Assembly (NCBI GenBank): GCA_949825045.1
Contig: OX463815.1
Location: forward strand, 32,231,356-32,295,355
Length of the DNA stretch: 64,000 nt
Direction of reading: 5' to 3'
Origin: Argyresthia goedartella
Taxonomy: Eukaryota; Arthropoda; Insecta; Lepidoptera; Argyresthiidae
A program made the position numbers and the translations under genes. How positions within the stretch are numbered: the stretch's first letter is position 1; each line of letters opens with the position of its first letter. This document shows, piece after piece, positions 21,593 through 32,989 of this stretch. The notes under the pieces are model-generated. The model worked only from the letters and a program-made list of their open reading frames with translations, did not search any database and was not told the DNA's origin.

Positions 21593-22019
21593 AGATCTTC
21601 ATTATTTTTGAAGTGAAGAATTCTAAATATTGTGACAATATACTGGGGTTATATATGATTAAATTTAAAAGCTGACGCTGCTGATGTTTTTTAATAACGT
21701 CACATGATTCACCTTCAATAACACATTTTCTTATCTTTAAGTAGTGATTGTCCCTTGGCTGCCAGTCTCACGGTTTATTTTTTGCCAAACAGTTTTAAAG
21801 GAGGATGGGCGGAACTGGTCCCCCCATCAACAGAAATGAAATGGTGTTTGAGTGGTTCATCTTAGGGAGTACTTAATTTTTTTGTATGGCGACATCGACC
21901 AAATCAATGGGGTTCTCATGGTATTTAGTGATTTATGCAATTTTCGTTTATAGAAGTATTTAGGAATATACGTCGTTATTATAACAGTTTTATGTATAAT
22001 GTGGTGCACAGCGATGGCG

Positions 22020-22100
22020 CAAATAAAAGCCCCGCGCCGCCCGCACCCTGCGCCCTCCGCACCCCGCGCCCCTTGCACCCCGCGCCCTTGCGCTTGCGAC
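22020..22100 (+). repeat. GC-rich C-run minisatellite
   Basis: Imperfect tandem units of the type ccccgcgccc/tgcaccc in otherwise AT-rich DNA, just upstream of the fragment at 22264. It may be leader or promoter of that element, which is inference. Confidence 0.5.
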
Positions 22101-22503
22101 GCACTTATGTCAGTCACAGTCAGTTCTCTGTCGTGTGCGTCACGTGTTTGATTTATCTGTGTTTGACCGGCTTTACAACTGCAACCTCCGCTTGTTACCT
22201 GGACTGATTGATAGCTTTTCGTTTGACCCTGGCGCTATAAAGGACTTTGTGATAACTCTACTGGATCGGATATAATGGAAACTGGTCGCCGCTGTGTTAT
22301 GTGTCCGCGTTCTGTCTTGCGACAAAGGCGGCACATTTTACAAGATACATTAATTCAAACCGATCCTGAATTAGTGAACTATATTTCAGAAAATGCAGTG
22401 ATACAGGTAAATATAAAATATTTTATAAGTATTATTAATATAAAGCTTTAAAGCATTCAAAGTAATTAAAACAAAAACCTGTGTGCTTAAAATGATTTAA
22501 AGT

Positions 22504-22605
22504 CCATTCGCTTAGATAGTATCGCGACATCCTTTGTTTATGCGGCGGCATCCTTTGATATCCTTTGGCAACGCGATAAAAAGGCGACACTATCTAAGCG
22601 AATGG
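22504..22605. repeat. 102-bp palindromic mini-element
   Basis: Seventeen-base perfect terminal inverted repeats (ccattcgcttagatagt) enclose a centre with three catcctttg/atcctttg repeats. It lies inside the SWIM-protein remnant. It is probably a tiny non-autonomous insertion. Confidence 0.65.
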
Positions 22606-23011
22606 TATGCGCAATATGCATCAGCATTGTTCTGAATAGTGAGGGAGCGAGACAGCAAGATGTTGTCTATCTTTCTTTTCGTCGCTTTGTCAAACGAAGA
22701 GTAATAAATAATTACCTCTTAGCGTGTTCCTTATCTTTGGTACCTTTTCGAATCGCCGCAGGCATTATAAATGCACATTTTCGCGTTGCCGCTGATAATA
22801 GGCTTGCATTAGAAATTCTAAATAACATACATGCTGAAATCAACAGGCCTAATCTGTTACGTGATTACGTCGAAATGAAAAACTTAAACCGACAAAGAGT
22901 GCGGTATTTGAGGCATTTTGAAGAATTTCCACAGTTGAATGAAGACGACCTCATTTTATTAGCGTTGGGAACTTACCATTTAAAACTGGCTAAGTCTTAT
23001 TGTGCGGAACA

Positions 23012-24050
23012 TTTTTTTTTTTTTTTTTTTTACTGTAGATATTTACATATACTTAGCAAACGTCATTTTTTGCCTCTTCTCTACATTGGACCACTGTGGG
23101 AGAAGAAGGGCGTAGAAACTCCCACAGATTTATTTTTAGATCTCTTTTAAAAATAGGTTGTGCTTAACTAATACAAATATGAAAAATTTAATTGTTATGA
23201 TTAATAAGCAGGAATAAATAATTACAAAATTATTAACAGCAAGGTCTGTGTTGAGCCAGATTAACCCCATACAGTCCTGTCATTTAAGTAATCTTGAACA
23301 TTGTAATATCCCTTTTTCGACAAAGTCGCTTTAACATGCTTTTTAAATTGCTCAAATGGCAATTTCAAAATCTCCAGAGGTATCTTATTGTAGTAGAGAA
23401 TGCACTGACCCTTGAAAGAATTGCTAACCTTCGCGAGTCTAAAACGGGGCGCACATAGTCTGTGATTATTTCTTAGGTTAACATTACAGCTGTCGCTAAG
23501 TTTGGAAAATGTTGTAAGGTTCTTGCGTACATACATTATATTTTCGAAAATAAATTGACTAGCTACTGTTAGTATGTCAATTTCTTTAAAAAGCTCTCTT
23601 AAGGAGTCTGTTCGTTTTAAATTATAAATTGCTCGAATAGCTCTTTTCTGTAAAATAAAAATAGTTTGAATATCCGCTGCTTTCCCCCACAACAAGATAC
23701 CATAGGACATCACACTATGAAAGTAACTAAAATATACTAGCCTAGATGTAGCCACATCCGTGCTTTGTCTGATGTTCCTAACAGCGTAAGCCGCAGAACT
23801 TAATTTACCAGCCAATTTATCTATGTGGGGTCCCCACTGCAATTTACTATCAATGGTTATTCCAAGAAACTTCGTATCATTTACCAATTCTAACGTGCTG
23901 TTGTCTAACACCAAACTGGTCTCAACTTGCCTGACATTTGGAAGTGAGAATTTGATACACTTGGTTTTACCAGCGTTTAACAATAAATTATTAACTGTGA
24001 ACCAATTCAAGGTTAAAGACAATACACCATTAACATCATCAAAATCTCCT
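23012..24050 (-). mobile_element. 5'-truncated non-LTR retrotransposon with poly(A) tail
   Basis: A 20-base T-run (23012-23031) is its poly(A) tail. The 3' UTR follows, then a 253-codon ORF (24022-23261). Recognisable parts are LTLNWFTVNNLLLNAGKTKC, TKFLGITIDSKLQWGPHID (RT thumb), MSYGILLWGKAADIQ and LQKRAIRAIYNLKRTDSLRE, the end of a jockey/CR1-type polymerase. The YADD region is missing. It interrupts the SWIM-protein remnant in reverse orientation. Other pieces of the same family are at 18937, 27545, 47066 and 53560. Confidence 0.85.
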
Positions 24051-24394
24051 TTTTGTCTTTGCGTGACGGATTGTATGTTATCGAATTGTATCGCGAAAAT
24101 GAACTGGCTGATTTGGCCAGATGTAATATTATTTTACCGAACGCATGGCTAATTAGATCGCGTATACAATCAAGGCACGTAAGAGCTCGCACCTATTACT
24201 GTTATATATTAATAGATCGAAATGCTATTGGCAGACGCGCTATTTCACATTATTACTGTACCTGCCTCACAGAGAGTCGCACCATAGGAAGTTGTGCGCA
24301 TGTAGTTTCAATTATTTGGTACATGGCGATAGGTCGCCATACAGACTTTAATCTGCCAGCAGAGCTGTTAAATAATGTTATAATAGACGAATAA

Positions 24395-26490
24395 TAGTAT
24401 ATTACATAGTTTGTTGTATTTTTTATATAACATAGTTGGTTGTATTTTTGTTTTTCGTAATATTATATAGTTTGTTATTACTAGTAGTGACTTAATACCA
24501 CTCCAAATACATAAAAAATGTTTTATTTTCCTAATATATCATATATTTATATTGTTATTGACGTGTTACACGTTTGTAATAGAACAAAGTTCGTTATTTT
24601 CTAACTTAGTCTTAATTTTTTTATCAAAGTTGTAGGTTTTTTGTTCATAAAGGTGATTCATGATAACTCTACTTTTACGAATTTTAAAAGTTGCCCGGAT
24701 GTCAAAATCTTGTTTCCGCTTAGCGCGCTAACAGAGCGACGGCGGCCGGCGCCATTTTCAACTCGTCAAACTGTGTTAATTGTCCATACAATAACATCAC
24801 TAAGCTAAAGTACTGAATATGTACTATGCCGTATCGTAATTAATTATTAAGTATTTCAATTAAAAACAATAATTTAACTGTGGTAACTTTGAAAGTCGCT
24901 AATAATAACTGCTGTCGATTGGCCCTAGCGCAGGTCCTTGTCTAAGAAATTGGAGTATTAAATAACTAAAAAAAAAAACAATAAAACAATCATTTTTATA
25001 CAGGCCCATACATAACGGTCACGCTTTTTACCATAACGGATGGAGAAGGCACAGGCCACATATAGAGTTATTCTATACAAAATGATGAGTTATATTTTAA
25101 ACATCTAGTAATAAGGTTGTGTAATTAAACCGTTTGCATACCTACCTATATAAGGTTATCTGATGTGAGACTGAAATTATATATTGACAAAATGTAAACC
25201 ACGATAAAGTACGCAAATAAAGTTCCTTATTTATATGACACAAAATGATTCAGTTTCAGTACATCTGGATAGATCTCATTTCTGTATGTAGTATCTGGAA
25301 TAACATTTTTGCATTTGAATTTCGATATAGATGATTGGTTAAACTGCCGCCAAGCAATTTAAATACTAATAGGGTCTAATTAGACCGTGATTGAATGACT
25401 ATTGTGTCTGTAATTAGCGCAACCAAACGTTAATATTATTGCTTTGATGATTATTAAGCAGTTAAGTATCCAGAGGCTCATCAATATCATCTGTCAAGCG
25501 GTTTGGGTTGTTGACTGAGGTTGTAGAGCGTGCTAACCAAATCGTCATACCTACATACAATATTCTCGATAAACAATGCACAGTTTACGCTCGGCAAACA
25601 TTGCCCTCCTCCCGGCGCAGTCGGATAAAAAACGTTAATTAAGGAGACAGATTTTATGTAGCCAGCAGTAATCCCGATTAAATATCGTTGTTGAAACAAG
25701 ACGGATCTAAGGAATTATTGGATGAAAATAACACGATTTGTTTTCATTAAATACTTACTTATACTAATTTTGATTTATCGAATGCCGGAATACTTTGATG
25801 TAAGCGAATTATTTTGTTGTAGGTTCTCTGTTGTTATATCATGCTCCGTAAATAATAGAATATTATGCTTTACATTCTTTGTTTGAGATAAAAGCAATTA
25901 ATCAAGACCCCTATCTGATCTTTGAAAATAAATAAGTACCACATTATATGATAATAGAAAATATAGAAATGCAAAGTAACTTTTTGGGATTGAAATCTAA
26001 AGGATGTACATTAATTACTCACAAGAGGTCCTACTTTAGAGCCCTACTGGACGAGGCGAAATTAGAAAATTGATTCTAACTATTTCTGGTAACAATCAGT
26101 GTAGAATCTTCCAACTAAGTTCCAACAGTCGACTATGCAAAGCCACTGAGAGTTTCCGGAAAAGCCGAGTAGAGAGTGACAGGTTTCGCTTTAAATGCGT
26201 CATCTTAGGCCGGGCGCCTAAGCAACGTCGCGTGTTTCCGTAATATACAAGGACATTACCCAGGGGTCTGTAAATTATCGCGTATACTTTGGAACGCAAT
26301 ATTTTCACTTACGTCTTCCGAACTATACATCAGCATTACGCCGCAATCGTGTATACTTCGGAATGGTCTACGCCAATTTTATGGTTCCGTTATATACTGC
26401 GCTATTGCCCAATGTAAATACTCGTGTTATTAAATAAATATTTTATGTGTATTTAAGTTTATATATCAGCGATTAATATCAGAGTTTAAG
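24395..26490. other. No gene seen
   Basis: AT-rich sequence. At 25005-25070 there is a fragment of the 'cacgctttttaccataacgg' dispersed repeat also present near 34855, 40365, 40700, 43140 and 60505. Small ORFs show no family features. Confidence 0.5.
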
Positions 26491-26492
26491 GG

Positions 26493-26740
26493 AAATATTA
26501 AACCGCACATCAAAAATACTGATTTTCGCAGCAAATATCAGGGAAAACGCTGCGGTAGCTCAGGTGAAGGGTAAAGGGGACGAGCGAAGCGAAGCCCATT
26601 TATCTTTTGTGTTAGGTTGAACATGTAAGAACAACAAAAAATACGTAATACAAACTTAAGGACAAATAAAATATTTAATGTGTTTTTATTGAACCATTTT
26701 TGCTGTGCAAATCAGTACTTTTTATGTGCTATTAAATAAT
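26493..26740 (+). repeat. Shared-core element, arm type A
   Basis: Left arm aatattaaaccgcacatcaa...aaatactgattttcgcagc; right arm ends ctgtgcaaatcagtac...gctattaaa. The core includes gcggtagctcaggtgaaggg, a short GC-rich hairpin and tgttaggttgaacatgtaag. Confidence 0.75.
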
Positions 26741-27186
26741 ACCTTTGATAGCGTGCGTAAGTGACACTGTATAGTTTGAAACTAAACTTTCGTACGCATT
26801 CATTACAAACTACACACGAGTAGTTCGCATAATTCTTGTATATTTTGTAGCTGCAGATGTGAGTATCAGCATTCCGAAATATACTTGAGCAGTACGCTAT
26901 GGGAGCGTAATGGTCTTGTATACAACGAAAATATGCAGCAACGTCATTGAGTGAAACGTAACGTCACTTAAGTACCAACATTCACACAATGAACTGACGC
27001 CCGCCACGTCACGCGAATGGACGCTACTGCGCACAGTTCCTTTGAATGTTTGTGCTAGTGTCAAGTTAAGTGCCAGATCACTTGTCAAATAGATGGAGCT
27101 AATTACAAGAAGTTAACCTAACCCAACACAGAACACGCTTAAGTTAAGATTATAATGATTCCTGCATATTATTATAAATTAATAGC

Positions 27187-27485
27187 TTATGTTTAAACGA
27201 TTACCAAAAAACGTACCTATTTAACCACCAATAAATTCGAAATGACTGCCAGAATGGATAAATGTCCACCAAATTGTGTTTGGATAAATGATCACCAAAC
27301 TTCTTTTTATGTTTTGTGTATTTAAGTTTATGTTTTAAGTATATTTTGTTGTTCTTACATGTTCAACCTAACACACCTAAGCTACCGCAGTATTTTGCCC
27401 TGATATTTTTTGCAACTTTTGGTGTTCATTTATCCATTTTGGGTAGGAAAAAAATATTTTGGTGATCATTATTTGTTGCCTTAAT
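27187..27485 (-). repeat. Shared-core element, arm type B (hairpin deleted)
   Basis: Outer arm tgtttaaacgattaccaaaa, then 'gactgccagaatgg' and repeated 'ggataaatgatcaccaaa'. The core is present but lacks the GC-rich hairpin (cctaacacacctaagctacc). The far arm repeats 'ggtgttcatttatccatttt'. Confidence 0.75.
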
Positions 27486-27544
27486 TAATTAATATGTAAT
27501 TTTTGTGTTGTATCCACAAAACCTGTTTTAAAAAGAGATAAAAA

Positions 27545-27660
27545 AAAACGATCTGTGGTAGTTTCTCTGCCATTTTCTCCCACAGTGGTCCAACGTAGAG
27601 AAGGGGCAAAAAAATGCGGGTACTACGCATATTTGTAAATATCTACAGTACATGCTTAGG
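27545..27660 (+). mobile_element. 3' UTR fragment of the 23-kb LINE family
   Basis: Contains 'tttctcccacagtggtccaa cgtagagaagg' and 'gtaaatatctacagtacatg', matching the end of the element at 23 kb in the opposite orientation. Confidence 0.6.
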
Positions 27661-28440
27661 GGGGCGTCTAGCCAAAGGGTAAACTAAGCAGCAAATCAAT
27701 CTCTACATTCCTTCAGCTACTAGTGTAGGTCTATATAAACCTGACTGTACCGACGAGGGTCGCTCAATGACTCATGTATTTGTTTTCACGAGTCTAGCTG
27801 TTGCTCTGTCCGGGCTATTAACTCTGGGATGCTCAACGAAGGGCTTACAAGTGAAAATAATTAAATCCTACCGACCGACGAAGGCCGTCTGAGAGCTGAG
27901 AGTATGACTGGAAATATACCATCATGATATTGCAGACAGATTTTATATTTCACTATATAATCAAATACCCCGATAGGCGAAGTTCGCTAAAAGCCCCAGA
28001 ATTCATGATACGCTCTGTGAGTTCGTTAATTGACGTCATTAATCTTTGACCGAAACCCGAACCGCTTTCAGTCAAATTTGCTCGAAACAAAACCTATATA
28101 AAGACGTTGTTGTTTTAGTTGAGTTAAATAGTAAACAAATACATTTAACGATATTCCGAAAGAATCACGCATCGTAGATTACCACAATAGCTTATAGACA
28201 CTAGTTTAAATACTCACGCATTAATTACCACTGAAAATGCTTTCAATTGTCCTTTTCAATAATATTTTTACTAAAATCGTATTGGGACAAAATTCCTGCA
28301 CACAGATTATCCCTTCTTCTGTGGGAACGAGCGGAGTCCGTTTTTTTATTTTTCAAAGGTTTAGAACAAAAGAAAATTTGATACCAAACGACCGTTTCAC
28401 AAATTGAGGCACGAATGATAGACTCACGTAGCACAGTTTA
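27661..28440. other. No gene seen
   Basis: No ORF, RNA gene or clear repeat recognised. Confidence 0.45.
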
Positions 28441-28454
28441 AAATTTGAAATGTC

Positions 28455-28660
28455 AACATAAACATTTACATATAGGCACATACATTGCTTCTGGCCCCAC
28501 ACTAGGATACCATGTGTCGTGGGAACCAGAAACAGCGACGTCACACCCATGCATCCAAGACCTGGGGATTTTTTTTTCTTTACCCCCAGCTGGGGATCGA
28601 ACCCAGGCCCTCACGCATGGTAGGCAGTGCCACAACCGCTGCGCCACCGAGGCCCTCTAA
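28455..28660 (-). mobile_element. tRNA-derived SINE (family 2)
   Basis: Reverse of the copy at 15161: tail 'cacatacattgcttctggcc', 'gcgacgtcac', T-rich stretch, then B box (gggatcgaaccc) and A box (ccgctgcgcca) complements. Short ORFs in it, on both strands, are not genes. Confidence 0.85.
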
Positions 28661-28669
28661 ACATGGATA

Positions 28670-29675
28670 CCATTACACGGATACAGATTTTCCAGATGAA
28701 ACGTTGCATTCCTAACTCCCAATCAACACCGATCTCAAAACTCCAATTTTTCCGGGTCTCCGCGTCTTCCGGTTCGGTTCGGCCTCGAAAACATTATGGA
28801 TATCCTGATGCTAATGGCCCCATCAATTAGGCGTGCCTCGAATCACCGATTCGATTCCCATTCGAGTCGTTTTCCCTTTTCCCCCCTCGGCTGTTTCGCC
28901 GATAATTCGATACGGTTCAATTAACATTTTCGGTATGTTTCCACTTTTACAAGTTTTAAGGGGTATGCAGAGCGGCTGAGCGCTTTTTCTGGGATTAAAA
29001 TGTGTTTTTCCTTTTTTATGTCATGCTCGTAAGTACGAATAAAGGTAGTATATATGTTAACCTATGCAGTTTCATAAATTAGAATGATAGCTTTACTTAG
29101 GCTACTAAAAAGCAAAAACTAGTATATATTTTGATTTTTATTATGATTTTTAGTATGTTCTACTATAGCCATAAATATAATTGACAAAACAGTAATTGAT
29201 ATGGACACCACGATACAGATTAGACCTAGTGTGCAGTTCATAGATAACAGATCTTGTAATAAGCTTTGGCTAGTAAATAAAATTGTATTTGATTTGATAT
29301 GTGGCAGGCGAGTTGAATTGTGTTTGCAAATGGCTACGCGGAGCAATTTTAACATGTGAACATATTTTAGGAGCTATACGCTCGTGTAGGTCATGAAAAT
29401 AAGGTTAAAATAAGTTGAGGGATAAATAGCAAAAACCGCAAAAAGTAACAAAAATAATATAAACACACTGAGTGATGTAAAACCAACTTAGGATCTTCAG
29501 GAGAACTTTTAATTGTTTCCAATATCTTTAAATGTGTAAGAGAACTTTTAGTATTCATTCCCCTTTGATATCTTCACAAAAGAGGTTTAGGTTTTATATA
29601 AAATACAAAAACTCTGTTTAAGCACCCATAACTTTCTTATTAATGGCTGAGATCCGCTGATACGTTTTGACCGGA
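28670..29675. other. No gene seen
   Basis: AT-rich with no recognised element. It ends in a perfect inverted repeat: arms 29680-29698 and 29701-29719 around gt (arm tttgtaactatttaaattg). Confidence 0.5.
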
Positions 29676-29889
29676 GTTATTTGTAACTATTTAAATTGGT
29701 CAATTTAAATAGTTACAAAGTTATGTTAAGTTAATAACGACCCGAATGGCCGAGTCGGCAGTGACCCTGCCTACGAAGCAAAGGGTCCCGGGTTCGAGTC
29801 CCGGTGGGGGCAAATATTTGTTTGATGAGAACGGATGTTTGTACCCTATTCATGGCTGTTTATCTATCTAAGTATAGTATTTATCTATA

Positions 29890-31199
29890 CACAGTCAGGT
29901 CATAAGTTCTGTCACACAATAAAAACTTTTGAATTTAGAACGCTGGCCACAAAAAAGTTTATTGAATTCGAATTTAGAATTTTTCATGAAAATAAAAATG
30001 TGTACTTTTTAGAATTTTCCTCATTTTTAAATATGGAGTGGACACTTAAAGAAGACCGTGTCGCAGTTATTGCGTTGCATCGTTGCGGTTACGCGCCAAT
30101 TCAGATTTTCGACTTACTGAAAAATTTGAATATAACCAAAAGATTCGTTTATCGTACCATAAAACGATACAATGAAGACTCTAGTGTAGATGACAGGTCA
30201 AGAAGTGGTCGACCTCGCTCTGTTAGGACTCCAGCAGTGATAAAAGCTGTGAAGGCGCGAATTCAAAGAAATCCCATACGTAAGCAGAAACTGTTGGCCC
30301 TTCAGATGTGGTTAAGCAGGACCACGGTGAAAAGGGCGTTAAATGAAGTTAGTTAGGGCTTAGGGCATATCGAAAAAAACAGGACATCGTTTGGACGCTC
30401 GTTTAATGGACCTGAGACTGAAGAGATGCCGCGCTTTGTTGAAGCGGTACGCGGGAAAAAAGCATCGGGAAATTCTTTTTTCGGATGAAAAAATTTTCAC
30501 CGTGGAAGAGAGCTACAACAAACAAAATGATAAGGTGTACGCACACAGCAGTGAAGAAGCGAGCAACCGTATTCCGCGTGTCCAACGAGGTCATTTTCCA
30601 TCCTCGCTCATGGTTTGGTTGGGAGTCTCTTATTGGGGCTTAACTGAGGTACATTTTTGTGAGAAAGGCGTAAAAACGAATGCAGTTGTGTATCAAAATA
30701 CAGTCCTCAAGAACCTTGTGGAACCTGTTTCTCATACCATGTTTAATAACAGGCACTGGGTATTCCAACAAGATTCTGCGCCAGCTCATAGAGCGAAAAG
30801 CACACAAGACTGGCTGGCGGCGCGTGAAATCGACTTCATCCGGCACGAAGACTGGCCCTCCTCCAGTCCAGATTTGAGTCCGTTAGATTACAAGATATGG
30901 CAACACTTGGAGGAAAAGGCCTGCTCAAATCCTCATCCTGATTTGGAGTCACTCAAGGCATCCTTGATTAGGGCAGCCGCCGATATTGACATGGACCTCG
31001 TTCGTGCTGCGATAGACGACTGGCCGCGCAGAATAAAGGCCTGTATTCAAAATCGCGGGGGTCATTTTGAATAAACTTTATTACCATAATGATCTATGTT
31101 TTATTAAGTTCATTTTGCTATATAAATGTTTACATAAATAATAAACATGTCTAAATTATTTCATATTGCACATGTGACAGAACTTATGACCTGACTATG
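29890..31199 (+). mobile_element. Mariner transposon, DD37D type
   Basis: A 1,310-bp element with terminal inverted repeats starting CA(C/T)AGTCAGGTCATAAGTT and continuing for about 28 bp, flanked by the TA target duplication (29888-29889, 31200-31201). It carries a single transposase gene broken into two frames. Size, TIRs, TA target and DDE/D motif all agree with the mariner/Tc1 superfamily, and the 37-residue spacing fits the basal maT/Bmmar1-like group known in silk moth. Confidence 0.92.
30032..31074 (+). pseudogene. Mariner DD37D transposase, frameshifted
   Basis: Part 1 (30032-30356) begins MEWTLKEDRVAVIALHRCGY and holds the paired helix-turn-helix region, including RRSRSGRPRS-like DDRSRSGRPRSVRTP. 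Part 2 (from 30373, ATG at 30391, to 31074) is in another frame and carries the catalytic residues: EILFSDEKIFTVEE (first Asp), WVFQQDSAPAHRAKS (second) and SSSPDLSPLDYKIW (third, 37 residues later). Both frames meet stop codons near 30355-30360, so a small deletion plus substitution disrupts the joint. All three catalytic acids remain. No intact protein can be made. Confidence 0.9.
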
Positions 31200-31339
31200 T
31201 ATAAGTATGTGTATCGTTGTCTAGTACCCAAGATACAGGGAATCCTATAAAAGGTTCACTTCAACGTGTGTTACAATCAATGTGTGTACATAAGGTCCAA
31301 GATATTATTTATTTATTTATTTATTTAACTATACAGGTC

Positions 31340-31635
31340 TATCGTGATTATTGGGATGATATTAGATGTCAATTCACAAAAAATGTTTATGTTTGACGGT
31401 GATGTGCAAATAATCACAACTTACCTCTTGTCCAGAAGTAAAAGGTGGTGTTGTTCGTCTACTATCTATTTATTCGCATCTGAAACAATAGAAGAACAGT
31501 TGAAAACAACTATTTTAGTCAAGGCCAAGGTCTGAAAATTTAAACTCTTACAATGTTTTTTCTGTAGCTGGCTGAAGAAAGCCTCATTTCGAAAAGGAAG
31601 AAATCATTGACCGACGAAAAAAAAATTGGTGCGGG
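31340..31635 (+). pseudogene. Possible SNF2-like helicase exon fragment
   Basis: An ORF ends STIYLFASETIEEQLKTTIL VKAK, which resembles the 'T(I/V)EE' region at the end of SNF2-type helicases. A gt at 31530, a pyrimidine-rich stretch and a tag acceptor at 31568 are followed by LAEESLISKRKKSLTDEKK. The similarity is short and could be chance. Confidence 0.25.
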
Positions 31636-31639
31636 GGCC

Positions 31640-32230
31640 TCCTTGGTGGCTGTCACCGGGTCCTAGTGAGCAAGGAATTTCGTTGATATTAGTACAAAGG
31701 AGTATCTACCGTAGAGGTGGAAGCGACGAAGGATAAATAAATAGTTGTTTACAATTTACAAAGCGTAAACACGGTATACCTGACGCCAAGTTTCTTGGCG
31801 CCTGAGTGCCGCCTAGAGGGGGTAGCGGCGCATGAGAACGAGAGAGAGATGCATGGGCAAGAGAGAGAGAGCGGCCTCGCCCAGGCACTTAGAAACCTTT
31901 CGATAGTTATACGGTGAGTGCAATTTCAGGGACTTGTGTATTAAATCTCAAATTGCTTCGTCTGAAATTCAGATTCAGAATGAATTAATTCAGTAATAAA
32001 TTCAACCCAACGCTGATCGAAAGTCTGACAAGACTTGTAATTAGGACAAATGAAGCGAATTCCGCCCCGGGACCGATAACGCTAGGGTCTATTTATTGTA
32101 CCCTTTGTTTTCATGCATATTCGGGATAATTTACCTGTTTTAGATTACAGGCCACGAAGCTATTGTTCGTTTAGTTATTCATGAACATATTTTGTTTTAT
32201 TAGAAAGATACCAAAATAATACGGCTACTT
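31640..32230. other. No gene seen
   Basis: Contains an agag-rich patch (31840-31875). Nothing else recognised. Confidence 0.45.
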
Positions 32231-32232
32231 TC

Positions 32233-32470
32233 AGGGTGCTATACGGGACCCTATTACTAAGCCTCCGCTGTCCGTCTGTCCGTCCGTCCGTCCGTCCGTC
32301 CGTCCGTCAGTCCGTCTGTCCTGCTATTACCGGCCTCTACCGAATCAACCGAAATAGGTAAAGAGCTGAATTTTTCACAGAGGGTGTATTCCTATTGCCG
32401 CTATAACAACAAATAATGAAACATACCAGTTTATAATAATTAAAAGAAGTACCCATACAAGAAATTATTA
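32233..32470 (+). repeat. Common lepidopteran dispersed repeat with (ccgt)n expansion
   Basis: Starts 'cagggtgctatacgggaccc', has a microsatellite of ccgt/ctgt units at 32270-32325, then 'attgccgctataacaacaaa'. The 3' part of the same family reappears as the fold-back at 32848-32982. Confidence 0.65.
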
Positions 32471-32847
32471 GTATGGCCATTTTCTTAGCCATTTTGTTTT
32501 ATGTGTTTATCGGTGAAAACTGGTTTCTCCCGATCTTATCGGAAAAGATCTTTAATTCCATGTATTGAGTTTAGGGCTTAGTTATTTGTCATTATACGAT
32601 TAATAATTGCTCATTCGAATTATAATCAATATTATTAAGTTATTTATCATATTTGATTTTATTTCTGTAAATAAGTTCCGGTTTCAATGAGTTAACTCGT
32701 TAACCTGAGTACATATAGTTCAATACATACAACATACACAAAAATATTTTTCAATGTTTCGATGTACGGCCTTGTATATAGACCTACCTAGTATTTAATA
32801 TTTTATTATTAAAAATGAAACTGCCGTTTTACGATTTTCCGTACCCA

Positions 32848-32982
32848 ACACGAACAAATTATCAAAAATAAAACCGGTCAAGTGCGAGCACGAAGGGTTA
32901 CGATATGGTATGGAACCCTTCGTGCACGGGTCCGACGTCCTACTCGCACTTGACCGGTTTTATTTTTATAATTTGTTCGTGT
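32848..32982. repeat. Fold-back made from the dispersed-repeat end
   Basis: Arms of about 41 bp (32848-32888 and 32943-32982, beginning acacgaacaaattat) are complementary except for a one-base indel. The loop contains a further cacgaaggg/cccttcgtg hairpin. The arm includes the 'cggtcaagtgcgag' terminus of the dispersed repeat. Confidence 0.85.
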
Positions 32983-32989
32983 CTGGGTT

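Larger units (their letters stand above)
22264..24394 (+). pseudogene. SWIM-motif mobile-element protein remnant, split by a LINE
   Basis: Three plus-strand pieces belong together. Piece 1 (22275-22406) encodes METGRRCVMCPRSVLRQRRH and ends at a gtaaat donor. Piece 2 (22602-23011) runs ...NKPN-like INRPNLLRDYVEMKNLNRQR and LNEDDLILLALGTYHLKLAK SYCAEH. Piece 3 (about 24060-24394) starts DGLYVIELYRENELADLARC, then LIRSRIQSRHVRARTYY and CTCLTESRTIGSCAH, and ends at a stop. CxC-x9-CxH is a SWIM zinc-binding signature. Comparable C-termini are common in insect repeat-encoded proteins. The LINE sits between pieces 2 and 3 and a 102-bp palindrome between 1 and 2. The exact transposon family is not certain. 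Confidence 0.6.
29740..31325 (+). mobile_element. tRNA-derived SINE (family 1) split by a mariner
   Basis: Head and body run from about 29740 to the TA at 29888-29889; the rest (taagtatgtgtatcgttgtc, caagatacagggaatccta, tail) resumes at 31200. Removing 29890-31201 restores the 'tatctatataagtatg' seen in the other copies, so the insertion is exact. Confidence 0.9.

Noticed and set aside
21857..22207. Pro/Ala-rich ORFs on both strands
   Set aside because: Produced by the GC-rich minisatellite at 22020-22100.
28445..28830. Several overlapping ORFs on both strands
   Set aside because: All fall in a SINE copy and its flank.
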